Shown here: positions 17,215 to 25,070 of the stretch, piece by piece
How positions within the stretch are numbered: the stretch's first letter is position 1
Layout of the letters: each line of letters begins with the position of its first letter
Assembly (NCBI GenBank): GCA_023434325.1
Contig: JAEYSX010000003.1
Location: forward strand, 372,001 to 436,000
Length of the DNA: 64,000 nt
Direction of reading: 5' to 3'
DNA from: Candidatus Parcubacteria bacterium
GTDB lineage: Bacteria > Patescibacteriota > Saccharimonadia > Saccharimonadales > UBA4665
Notes under the pieces: model-generated
What the model saw: only the letters and a program-made list of their open reading frames with translations
Told to the model about the DNA's origin: nothing
Database searches by the model: none
Translations under genes and position numbers: made by a program

Positions 17215-19104
17215 ATGAATGCTCAACAAATCCGTAACGCTTACTTAGAATTTTACAAAAATAATGGCCACGTTATTGTGCCGCGCGCATTGTTAGTGCC
17301 GCAGAACGACCCGACTACGCTGTTTACCGGCAGCGGCATGCAGCCGATGATCCCATATCTGCTGGGCGAGGAGCACCCAAACGGCACGCGCATTGTCGAC
17401 AGTCAGACATGCTTGCGCGCGCAAGACATCGACGAAGTCGGCGACAACCGCCACACTACTTTTTTTGAGATGCTCGGCAACTGGAGTCTTGGCGACTACT
17501 TTAAAAAAGAGCAGCTGCCTTGGATTTACGAGTTTTTGATCGATGTTGTCGGGCTGGATCCTAATAAGCTGTACGCTACATGCTTTATTGGCGACGAAGC
17601 ACACAATATCCCACGCGACGAAGAGAGCGCCGAGATCATCAAAGTGATCTTTGCCAGCAAGGGCGTGGACGCCCAGACCGCCGACATCGGCAGCGAAGAA
17701 GACGGCTACCAACGCGGTATTAAGCCCGGCGAGCGAATTTTCTTTTACGATGCGGCCAAAAACTGGTGGTGCCGTGCCGGTAAGATCGGCGACATGCCGG
17801 TTGGTGAACCAGGCGGCGGCGACAGCGAAATCTTTTACGAATTTGACTTTATCGAGCACGACACCGCGTACGGTCCACACTGTCACCCTAACTGCGACTG
17901 CGGACGGTTTGTAGAGATCGCCAACAGTGTCTTTATGGAATACGTCAAAACCGAAACTGGGTTTGAGAAGTTGCCCAAGCAAAACGTCGACTTTGGCGGC
18001 GGCCTAGAGCGCATCGCCATGGCTGCTATCGACAGCCCCGATGCTTACAAGATCAGCGTGCTGTGGCCGATCGTACAAAAGCTAGAGCAGCTCAGCGGCA
18101 AAAGCTACGACAGCCACACTAACGCCATGCGCGTGATCGCCGACCACCTGCGCGGCGCAACATTCCTAGCCGTAGACGGCATCGTGCCCAGCAACAAAGA
18201 GCAGGGGTACGTGATGCGTCGATTGGTGCGCCGCGCTATTCGCCAGGCGTTCGACTTGGGAGTCGAGCAAAACTTTATGCAAGAGGTGGTGCCGGTTATC
18301 GCCGAGCTGTACGAAGCAGACTTTCCAGAAGTCGCCGCCAAAAAGCAAGAAGTTATCGACGTACTTGTCAAAGAAGAAAAGGTTTTCCGTCAAACCTTGC
18401 GCAAAGGCCTAAAGGAATTGCACAAGTTTGCCGCCGACGGCCTAACCGGTGCAGAAATCTTTACTTTGTACGACACGTACGGGTTTCCGATGGAGCTGAG
18501 CGCCGAGGAAGCCTTTAAGCAGGACATCAAATTGTCCGATACGTGGCGCGAGGAATTTGATGCCAAGATGACCGAGCAAAAGGCTCGCTCGCAAACCGCC
18601 AGCAAGGGCGTATTCAAGGGCGGCCTCGGCGGCCACACGCTGCAGCACAAAAAGTACCACACCGCCACGCACCTGATGTACCAGGCGCTGCGCGACGTTT
18701 TGGGCACACACGTTATCCAGCGCGGCAGCAATATTACCGAGGAGCGTCTGCGCTTTGATTTCTCGCACGGCGAAAAAATGACGTCCGGGCAAATTGCCGA
18801 GGTCGAAAAAATTGTGAACGAGCAGATCGACAACGACCTTAAAGTATCGTGGGCAGAGTATCCGACTGCCGAGGCAACTGGCCCGCTTGGCGCGCTCGGT
18901 CAGTTTGGCGACCGCTATGGCGACACCGTCAAGGTCTACAAGATGATCGCCGACGGCGCCGACAAACCCTTTAGTTTTGAGATTTGCGGTGGCCCGCACG
19001 TCGATCACACCGCCCAGCTCAAAGAAGACGGTAAGCGCTTTAAGATTCTTAAAGAAGAAGCCAGCAGCGCCGGCGTCCGCCGCATCAAAGCCGTATTACA
19101 GTAA
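17215..19104 (+). CDS. alaS: Alanyl-tRNA synthetase, compact form without C-Ala domain
   Basis: 629 residues against about 870 in most bacteria. Charges tRNA-Ala with alanine. The class II catalytic core is complete: motif 1 near 'PQNDPTTLFTGSGMQPMIPYL', 'RAQDIDEVGDNRHTTFFEMLGNWS' and the motif 3 region 'DFGGGLERIAMA'. The tRNA-recognition part follows ('VMRRLVRRAIRQA'). The editing site is also present, with 'HTATHLMYQAL' and 'FEICGGPHVDHT'. Only about 25 residues separate the helical domain from the editing histidines, so the usual intervening beta-barrel is largely missing, and the protein ends at 'AGVRRIKAVLQ' with no C-Ala domain. No frameshift is seen: the reduction looks evolved. A cysteine/histidine cluster (PHCHPNCDCG) lies in the insertion before the motif 3 region. 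Confidence 0.96.
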   Translation: MNAQQIRNAYLEFYKNNGHVIVPRALLVPQNDPTTLFTGSGMQPMIPYLLGEEHPNGTRIVDSQTCLRAQDIDEVGDNRHTTFFEMLGNWSLGDYFKKEQLPWIYEFLIDVVGLDPNKLYATCFIGDEAHNIPRDEESAEIIKVIFASKGVDAQTADIGSEEDGYQRGIKPGERIFFYDAAKNWWCRAGKIGDMPVGEPGGGDSEIFYEFDFIEHDTAYGPHCHPNCDCGRFVEIANSVFMEYVKTETGFEKLPKQNVDFGGGLERIAMAAIDSPDAYKISVLWPIVQKLEQLSGKSYDSHTNAMRVIADHLRGATFLAVDGIVPSNKEQGYVMRRLVRRAIRQAFDLGVEQNFMQEVVPVIAELYEADFPEVAAKKQEVIDVLVKEEKVFRQTLRKGLKELHKFAADGLTGAEIFTLYDTYGFPMELSAEEAFKQDIKLSDTWREEFDAKMTEQKARSQTASKGVFKGGLGGHTLQHKKYHTATHLMYQALRDVLGTHVIQRGSNITEERLRFDFSHGEKMTSGQIAEVEKIVNEQIDNDLKVSWAEYPTAEATGPLGALGQFGDRYGDTVKVYKMIADGADKPFSFEICGGPHVDHTAQLKEDGKRFKILKEEASSAGVRRIKAVLQ

Positions 19105-19122
19105 AGGATTGCCCGGGGGTAC

Positions 19123-19839
19123 ATGTACAGACCAAAGCAAGTTGGCATCCCGGACAAGTTTTCGGCACAAACCTATTACAAGGAATACGAGCTGCCCAGG
19201 CAGCTGAGCGGTCTGTGCTTTTATGCCTGGGAGCTTCGTACACAAGAGGCGCTAGACGAGGATTTTCTGTACCTTGTTTTGCCCGATGTCTGTGCTGACA
19301 TTATTTTTAATCTGCACGCCAAGAGCGAGGACGATCGGGTGCTAGTGATGAAGTCCGGCAACAAAGTCCAAGAGGTCAATCTTGGCAAGCAGTTCCATTA
19401 TGTGGGTGTGCGGCTATTGCCGGGTGTTATCCAAGACAATCTGCAGCTTACTGGCCAGCATATGACGCAGGCATGGCAGCAGTTGGTGCAATCGGCGGCT
19501 GGGTCTGGGCATCTGACGGTGCTTGCACAGCTGGTGCAATCGTTACAAGCGCAAGGCGAGTTGGCCGAAGACGGCATAATGGAGCGCTTGCTCCGCGAGA
19601 GTGACGCCGTTCGGCAAGTGAGCGACTTCGAGCATATCAGCGGCTACAGCCGCCGACAGTTGCAGCGGATTTTTCTTAGAAAGACAGGAATGACTCCCAG
19701 CGAAGTGCTGGCAGTTTTGCGCTTTCAGCGGACATTAGCAGAAGATCTCGATCACTCGTACGCCGACCAGTCACATCTGACCAAGGCCTATCGCCGCATC
19801 ACCGGCCTGACACCAGGAACATTTAAAGCCAAATACTAA
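19123..19839 (+). CDS. AraC-family transcriptional regulator
   Basis: 238 residues. The N-terminal half ('DKFSAQTYYKEYELPRQLSGLCFYAWEL... LLPGV') resembles the cupin-like sensor domain (DUF6597 type) of AraC regulators. The C-terminal half is the double helix-turn-helix: 'VRQVSDFEHISGYSRRQLQRIFLRKTGMTPSEVLAVLRFQRTL' and 'YADQSHLTKAYRRITGLTPGTFKAKY'. ATG with GGGGG upstream. It begins 18 nt after alaS and precedes two VOC genes and an alkylation-repair gene, which it may control. AraC regulators are uncommon in such reduced genomes. Confidence 0.88.
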   Translation: MYRPKQVGIPDKFSAQTYYKEYELPRQLSGLCFYAWELRTQEALDEDFLYLVLPDVCADIIFNLHAKSEDDRVLVMKSGNKVQEVNLGKQFHYVGVRLLPGVIQDNLQLTGQHMTQAWQQLVQSAAGSGHLTVLAQLVQSLQAQGELAEDGIMERLLRESDAVRQVSDFEHISGYSRRQLQRIFLRKTGMTPSEVLAVLRFQRTLAEDLDHSYADQSHLTKAYRRITGLTPGTFKAKY

Positions 19840-19847
19840 TGTCCGAT

Positions 19848-19856
19848 TGGTACAAT
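19848..19856 (+). promoter_or_regulatory. Extended -10 ahead of the VOC-VOC-alkylation repair genes
   Basis: TGG-TACAAT followed by a leader of about 47 nt with AAGGAG before the ATG at 19910. A separate start from the AraC gene. Confidence 0.55.
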
Positions 19857-19909
19857 ACGCCCTTACTGCGCTACGTTATTCTAAAAGCGTAATTAAGTAA
19901 GGAGCTAAT

Positions 19910-20281
19910 ATGAAAAAACTCTACCCACTACTTATCACCGAAAAGCTAAAAGAGTGCGCCAATTTCTACGTCGAGCACTTTGATTTTGAGAAGGTGTTTG
20001 AGCAAGACTGGTACATACAGCTTGTGCACAAAAGTGGCGCCGAGCTGGCGTTTATGGTACCAGGTGCGCAAAACCAGCCAGAGCAGCTGCATCCAAGCTT
20101 TGGCGGCAACGGCCTAGTTTACAGCTTTGAGGTCGAGGACGCAGAGAAAGAGTTTAAGCGGCTCGAAGGCTACGTGGATATATTCTACCCTCTGACAACA
20201 GAAGAGTGGGGTCAAAAGCACTTTATGATCACAGGTGTCGCCGGAGAGGTGATCGACGTCGTCCAGCAGCTCGAGGGCTAA
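19910..20281 (+). CDS. VOC-superfamily (glyoxalase/bleomycin-resistance fold) protein
   Basis: 123 residues, one VOC module of two beta-alpha-beta-beta-beta units: 'LYPLLITEKLKECANFYVEHFDFEKVFEQDWYIQLVHK' and 'LVYSFEVEDAEKEFKRLEG...HFMITGVAGEVIDVVQQ'. Such proteins bind metal and open or conjugate small electrophiles, or sequester glycopeptide drugs. The usual final metal-ligand Glu region is present (GEVIDVV). Clear AAGGAG site. It is followed after one base by a second VOC gene, so the pair may act as partners or detoxify related compounds. Substrate unknown. Confidence 0.85.
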   Translation: MKKLYPLLITEKLKECANFYVEHFDFEKVFEQDWYIQLVHKSGAELAFMVPGAQNQPEQLHPSFGGNGLVYSFEVEDAEKEFKRLEGYVDIFYPLTTEEWGQKHFMITGVAGEVIDVVQQLEG

Positions 20282-20282
20282 G

Positions 20283-20654
20283 ATGAGGTTTGCGCCCGAG
20301 GCTTATACGACCAAGGTCAACGAAAGCAGGGCTTTTTATTGCGACCACTTAGGGTTTGAGGTCAAAACGGAGGCAGAGGGCTTTGTCGTGCTTCGGCACG
20401 CGACGGATAAGGCATATCAGATACTATTTTGCGAGCCAGATTCGCCCTTTGTGCAGCCGATATTTCGCCCAGCCTACAACGGTCAGGGCTTGATCTTTCA
20501 GATCGAGGTCAACGACGTAGACGCTGAGTACGAGCGATTGCAGCGCGAGGGGGTTCCGATCGCGCTGCCGCTCGTTGACGAAGAGTTTAATGGTAGGCAT
20601 TTTACTATTACGGATCCCAACGGCATCCTTATCGATATAGTACAATTACACTAA
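20283..20654 (+). CDS. Second VOC-superfamily protein
   Basis: 123 residues, the same length as its upstream neighbour and of similar design: 'RFAPEAYTTKVNESRAFYCDHLGFEVKTEAEGFVVLRH' and 'LIFQIEVNDVDAEYERLQREGVPIALPLVDEEFNGRHFTITDPNGILIDIVQLH'. The 'GRHFTITDPNGILIDIVQ' ending is the classic glyoxalase/bleomycin-resistance signature. GAGGG eight bases before the ATG. It ends three bases before the alkylation-repair gene, so the three are probably co-transcribed. Confidence 0.87.
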   Translation: MRFAPEAYTTKVNESRAFYCDHLGFEVKTEAEGFVVLRHATDKAYQILFCEPDSPFVQPIFRPAYNGQGLIFQIEVNDVDAEYERLQREGVPIALPLVDEEFNGRHFTITDPNGILIDIVQLH

Positions 20655-20657
20655 ATT

Positions 20658-21395
20658 ATGGCTACGAATATAAAAATAACCGATATGTTTGGCGCTAACT
20701 TAGCGCAGATTCTGGCCGATAAAATTAAACCGGCGTACCCCGGGTTTGACGATCAGGCTTTTGTACGTGATGTAGGCGAGCGCGTGTCTGGTCAGACGTA
20801 CACGCAGCGCATCGAAACGATTGCCGATGAGCTGCGCGACCGCCTGCCAGCTGATTATCCGCAGGCGCTCGCGGTGTTGCTGCAAACTCTGGGGCCCGAG
20901 AATCCCAACGAAACGGGCATGTTTACTCATTTTTACTGGCTGATGCCCGTAGGTAAGTTTATCGAGAAGTACGGCCTGAATGATTTTGATGTCTCGATGA
21001 AGGCGATTGCCGAGATCACCAAGCGCAACACCGGCGAATATGCCGTGCGGCCGTACATTCGCAAGAACCCCAAAAAGGCGCTCGAGTATCTGCAGGCGTG
21101 GGCTAGGTCGGATAATTTTCATTTGCGCCGTTTGGCAACCGAGGGCCTGCGTCCCAAACTTCCTTGGGCGCCCAAGTTGGACGTGTTTATTGAGGATCCG
21201 CTGCCTGTGTTTGCCATTCTCGGCCAGCTCAAAGAAGACGAGATAAAATTTGTGCAAAAGTCCGTTGCCAATCATTTGACCGATTATCTCAAGGTTAATC
21301 CAGATCCCACGCGCAAGCTGATTGATGAGTGGCGCCAGTCGGCTAATCCCAGTACACAGTGGATCATAAAACGCGCCACCAGAAAGCTCTCTTAA
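20658..21395 (+). CDS. DNA alkylation repair protein, HEAT-repeat AlkC/AlkD type
   Basis: 245 residues, all-helical HEAT-like repeats. The family block 'FHLRRLATEGLRPKLPWAPKLDVFIEDPLPVFAILGQLKEDEIKFVQKSVANHLTDYLKVNPD' (about 155-217) and the ending 'STQWIIKRATRKLS' match the DNA_alkylation glycosylases that remove N3- and N7-alkylated purines. It starts three bases after the second VOC gene; TACAAT inside that gene's end, 11 bases before the ATG, could give an extra leaderless transcript. With AraC and two VOC proteins this looks like a small response to electrophilic or alkylating damage. Confidence 0.87.
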   Translation: MATNIKITDMFGANLAQILADKIKPAYPGFDDQAFVRDVGERVSGQTYTQRIETIADELRDRLPADYPQALAVLLQTLGPENPNETGMFTHFYWLMPVGKFIEKYGLNDFDVSMKAIAEITKRNTGEYAVRPYIRKNPKKALEYLQAWARSDNFHLRRLATEGLRPKLPWAPKLDVFIEDPLPVFAILGQLKEDEIKFVQKSVANHLTDYLKVNPDPTRKLIDEWRQSANPSTQWIIKRATRKLS

Positions 21396-21462
21396 AGAGT
21401 GGTCAAAAAGTGGTCGGTTCCAGGAAATCTCCTAGATAGCCCGTGGTATAATTGGTACGATC

Positions 21463-22800
21463 ATGCTTGATAGGGTAAAAAACTCCGTGGCCGGGCTGGC
21501 CAACAAGGTCGCCTCCAAGGCTGCCGAAGTAAATGACCGTGTTGCAAAGAATTCTAAGCAACAGGAAACGACGCAGTATATCGTCGGTTTGGATATTGGT
21601 ACCGAATTTGTAAAGGCCTTGATTGGCAAAGTCGACGGCAATCACATCGAAATCATAGGCGTGGGCCGCGCGCATCAAAATTTGAGCGACATGCAGGCGG
21701 GCGCCATCGCCGATATCGCCAGCGTAGTAGAAAACTGCGACAAAGCGCTCGGCATGGCCGAACAACAGGCCGGCGTGAGCGCGCGCACGGCAGTAATCGG
21801 TATTGCGGGCGAGCTGGTAAAGGGAATGACCACGACTGTGCGCGTGTCGCGAAAGAACGCCGACAAACCGCTGGAACTAGGCGAAATGGAACGTATCATC
21901 AAGGCCGTTCAAGGGCGCGCCGAGGCCAAGGCTAAGCGACAGCTGGCGTGGGAGCTAGGCGGCAAAGAGGTCGAGGTCCGACTGGTTAACAGTGCGCTGG
22001 TGGGCATAGAGATCGACGGCTACAAAGTGACAAGTCCGATTGGCTTTCAGGGCCGCGACGTAGTTGTGCAGCTTTATACGGCGTTTGCGCCGCTGGTGCA
22101 CATTGGCGCACTCGAGCGAACTGCTCAGGCGCTCGATCTTGACTTGCTGGCCGTTGCAGCCGAGCCATTTGCGGTATCTCGCTCGGTTATCGGCGACGAT
22201 CAAAGCGCCAGTATGAACGCGATTCTGATGGATGTGGGCGGCGGCACCACCGATATTGCCGTTATTACCGACGGCGGCGTGCAGGGCACCAAGATGTTCG
22301 GCATCGGTGGACGTGCCTACACGAGGGCGATCGAACGCGATCTTAACGTAGAATTTACCACCGCCGAGCAGCTCAAGATCGACCTCGGCTATGATAAAAT
22401 TCCGCAAAGCAAACAGGCTGATGTAGAGCGAGCCTTAGGCAAGACGATCAGCGTGTGGATCGGCGGCGTTGAGCTGGCTCTGGCCGAGTTTGACAAACTC
22501 GACAACCTGCCGCATAAACTACTGCTTTGCGGTGGCGGTTCCAGCCTTGATATGCTCATCCAAGAACTCACCGAAAGCGACTGGTATACGCATTTGCCAT
22601 TTACGCGCAAGCCGATTGTCCAGCATATTCAGCCGGACGAGGTTGTCGGCATTATTGACAAAACAGGCAATGTAAACGACCATACATTCATAACCGCAAT
22701 GGGTTTGCTGCGGGTGGGCCTGGACACGCTTCAGTTTGCAAGTGATGTCAGCGCTAGCGGTTCTATTCGCGACAAGATTGATAGGATACTTCGCACATGA
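21463..22800 (+). CDS. FtsA/PilM-like actin-fold ATPase
   Basis: 445 residues. An N-terminal amphipathic segment (MLDRVKNSVAGLANKVASKA) precedes the actin-like fold: phosphate 1 'IVGLDIGTEFVKALIG', an SHS2-like region, phosphate 2 'ILMDVGGGTTDIAVITDGG', and the adenosine motif 'LLLCGGGSSLDMLIQEL'. FtsA tethers FtsZ to the membrane; PilM belongs to type IV pili. No ftsZ or pil gene is adjacent, so the choice is open. TGG-TATAAT lies ten bases upstream of the ATG, with no Shine-Dalgarno. The next gene encodes a membrane protein and the following ones act on peptidoglycan, which favours a division or envelope role. Confidence 0.82.
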   Translation: MLDRVKNSVAGLANKVASKAAEVNDRVAKNSKQQETTQYIVGLDIGTEFVKALIGKVDGNHIEIIGVGRAHQNLSDMQAGAIADIASVVENCDKALGMAEQQAGVSARTAVIGIAGELVKGMTTTVRVSRKNADKPLELGEMERIIKAVQGRAEAKAKRQLAWELGGKEVEVRLVNSALVGIEIDGYKVTSPIGFQGRDVVVQLYTAFAPLVHIGALERTAQALDLDLLAVAAEPFAVSRSVIGDDQSASMNAILMDVGGGTTDIAVITDGGVQGTKMFGIGGRAYTRAIERDLNVEFTTAEQLKIDLGYDKIPQSKQADVERALGKTISVWIGGVELALAEFDKLDNLPHKLLLCGGGSSLDMLIQELTESDWYTHLPFTRKPIVQHIQPDEVVGIIDKTGNVNDHTFITAMGLLRVGLDTLQFASDVSASGSIRDKIDRILRT

Positions 22801-22869
22801 CAAACCACAAAAATTTAAACAAGCAATACGCGTGCAGCGTGTCGCATCTTGCCGGTAGGAGGCATTAAT

Positions 22870-24663
22870 ATGACCAACGCAAAAGGTGGCACAAACGCCA
22901 ACAAGGACGTTATTTATATCGATGTCGACGACGAGATTACCGCGATTATCGACAAGGTGCAAGCGAGTGACCAAAAGATCATCGCGTTGGTTTTGCCCAA
23001 GCGCGCAACCGTCCTGCAGAGCATTGTTAATATGAAACTGCTCAAGCGGGCTGCAGGTGATGCAAAAAAGAACCTGGTCCTTATTACTTCGGAGTCCAGC
23101 CTGATGCCGCTTGCTGGCAGCGTTGGGATTCACGTGGCCAAGAGTCTTAATTCTCGACCGGAGGTGCCGGACGCTCCCGTTGACGACATGAGCAGTTCCG
23201 ATGGCGCAGACGAAGCAGAAGAAGTTGTAGATATGGCTGTCGACCCAAGCAAGACGGTCGGCGAACTGTCGGCCCAGTCAACGCCGAAGTCGGGATCCAA
23301 GGACAAATCAGATTCTCGATCTACGACCCGGGCTCGCAATAGCGATGACAACGAAGATACGATCGAGCTTGACGACGAAGAAGATGATGATGAGGGCAAA
23401 AGCGCCGGAGTCGCAGGAGCGGCAGCGGGCGCAAAGCCGCCCAAAGACAAAAAGCTTAAAATCCCCGACTTTAATCGCTTTCGGCTAGTCTTGGTACTGG
23501 CAGGAGTAGGCGTGTTGCTACTCGGCGTATTGGCGTACGCAATGCTTGCGGTATGGCCAAAAGCCACGGTCGTCATCAAGACCGATAGTCAGGCTGTCAA
23601 CGCAAACCGCACAGTAACTATGAAGGTTGATTCTGCCACAAAGCTGGATACCGAAAAGGCGGTACTGTCAGCTCAGTTACAAGAAGTTAAAAAGACGATG
23701 ACCGAACAAGTGTCAGCCACAGGTCAGGTGAACAAGGGCGAAAAGGCGAGCGGCAGTGTAAAACTGGCACTTACTGATTGTTCCAGAGACTCAGTAACTG
23801 TTCCAGCCGGCACGGGCGTAAGTGCGGGTGGCAAGGTGTTTATCACTGCAAAAACGGTCAAGATGGACAGTGTGAAAGTTGCTGGACGCTGCGACAACAA
23901 TAGGTATCCAACTGATTCGACTGCGACCGTTAATGTGGTTGCGCAGACCGCTGGCGCTGACCACAATATCGGACCGTCTAACTTTACCGTCAGCGGCTAC
24001 TCGGGTGTTTCGGGTAGCTCATCAGAGGCTATGAAGGGCGGAACCGACAACATCATCAAGATTGTTACGCAGGGTGACATCGACACTGCCAAAGAAAAAA
24101 TCACTGAGCAAGACATGAACCCTATCAAACAAGAGCTAAGCAGTGCGCTGATCGGCCGTGGGTTCTTCCCGATAGACGCGACGTTTAATAATGCCGAGCC
24201 CGAGACTAAACTGAGCGTTCCGGCAAATACCGAGGCCGAATCGGTGACCGTGACCCAAACGATCACGTACACCATGATGGCTGTCAACAAAGAGGATCTG
24301 GAGAAGGTTATTGCCGAGGACGTGGGCAAAAAGATCGACATCAAAAAGCAGAATATTCAAAGCTACGGCCTGGATAAAGCATACTTTAGCTTGCAGGGAG
24401 TAAGTCAGGGCGAGGCCACCGTGTCTGTCCAAACCACAGCGGTTGCAGGCGCAGCGCTTGATGCCGAGACAATTAAACAGCAGGTAGCGGGCAAGAAGGC
24501 CGGTGATGCCAAGCAAATAATCTCGGATAACCCCGGTGTTACAGAAGTAGACGTTACTTACGGGCCGTTCTGGGTGAGGGCGATACCAAAGAAAACCGGT
24601 AAGATAACGATTGTTATTGAGGAGCCAAAAGTCACCACCGATGACGCAGAACCATCATCCTAG
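22870..24663 (+). CDS. Single-pass membrane protein with a large J-like (baseplate J/gp47-like) ectodomain
   Basis: 597 residues; TAGGAGG fixes the ATG at 22870. The N-terminal about 105 residues are cytoplasmic ('DVIYIDVDDEITAIIDKVQASDQKIIALVLPKRATVLQSIVNMKLLKRAA') and resemble a conserved domain of CPR envelope proteins. A disordered acidic/Ser stretch follows, then one transmembrane helix (about 206-228, 'LVLVLAGVGVLLLGVLAYAML'). The external part carries 'GEKASGSVKLALTDCSRDSVTVPAGTGVSAGGKVFITAKTV', a fold seen in baseplate J proteins, and repeated beta-alpha units. It overlaps ruvX by 23 bases and follows the FtsA-like gene. A role linking division machinery to the wall is inferred. Confidence 0.72.
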   Translation: MTNAKGGTNANKDVIYIDVDDEITAIIDKVQASDQKIIALVLPKRATVLQSIVNMKLLKRAAGDAKKNLVLITSESSLMPLAGSVGIHVAKSLNSRPEVPDAPVDDMSSSDGADEAEEVVDMAVDPSKTVGELSAQSTPKSGSKDKSDSRSTTRARNSDDNEDTIELDDEEDDDEGKSAGVAGAAAGAKPPKDKKLKIPDFNRFRLVLVLAGVGVLLLGVLAYAMLAVWPKATVVIKTDSQAVNANRTVTMKVDSATKLDTEKAVLSAQLQEVKKTMTEQVSATGQVNKGEKASGSVKLALTDCSRDSVTVPAGTGVSAGGKVFITAKTVKMDSVKVAGRCDNNRYPTDSTATVNVVAQTAGADHNIGPSNFTVSGYSGVSGSSSEAMKGGTDNIIKIVTQGDIDTAKEKITEQDMNPIKQELSSALIGRGFFPIDATFNNAEPETKLSVPANTEAESVTVTQTITYTMMAVNKEDLEKVIAEDVGKKIDIKKQNIQSYGLDKAYFSLQGVSQGEATVSVQTTAVAGAALDAETIKQQVAGKKAGDAKQIISDNPGVTEVDVTYGPFWVRAIPKKTGKITIVIEEPKVTTDDAEPSS

Positions 24664-25069
24664 TTCTCTACTAGCATTGGACGTCGGGGATCGACGTATA
24701 GGCGTGGCAGTTGCCAGCTTGCAGGCCCGTATTGCTTCGCCACTGACTACGTTGCAGCGCGGTGATTCTACGTTTCACGATATCCAGATGCTCATAGATG
24801 AGCATGCAGCTCTCGCGCTGGTGGTCGGATTGCCGCGCGGGCTCGACGGGCAGCATACCGCGCAAACGGTGGCCGTTGAGGAATTTAAAGCCGAGCTCGA
24901 GCGAGTTATCTCGATTCCTGTTTACTGGCAGGATGAGGCACTGACGTCGCAAAAGGCCGAGGACGAACTCCGCGATCGCCGCAAACCGTACAGAAAAGAC
25001 GATATTGACGCACTCAGCGCGACATACATTCTTGATGATTTTATGTACGACAATCCGGAGGTAGCATAG
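24641..25069 (+). CDS. ruvX: Putative Holliday junction resolvase / pre-16S rRNA nuclease RuvX (YqgF)
   Basis: 142 residues from the ATG at 24641, inside the end of the upstream gene. RNase H-like fold with the YqgF signatures: 'LLALDVGDRRIGVAVAS' (first Asp), 'LALVVGLPRGLDGQHTAQT', 'VYWQDEALTSQKAEDEL' (Glu), and 'KDDIDALSATYILDDFM' (last Asp). YqgF trims the 5' end of pre-16S rRNA and may cut recombination junctions. A longer in-frame start exists upstream but adds a lysine-rich segment not typical of the family. It lies one base before mltG, a common bacterial pairing. Confidence 0.92.
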   Translation: MTQNHHPSSLLALDVGDRRIGVAVASLQARIASPLTTLQRGDSTFHDIQMLIDEHAALALVVGLPRGLDGQHTAQTVAVEEFKAELERVISIPVYWQDEALTSQKAEDELRDRRKPYRKDDIDALSATYILDDFMYDNPEVA

Positions 25070-25070
25070 G

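Noticed and set aside
17293..17982. Minus-strand frame (229 codons) inside alaS
   Set aside because: Shadow of the strongly biased alaS codons; no start signals or domain.
22870..24663. Prophage, because of the baseplate-J-like domain, the holin-type protein at 49529 and tail-like modules
   Set aside because: No capsid, terminase, portal or integrase gene; the holin-type family is chromosomal and the J-like protein sits in an envelope gene cluster.
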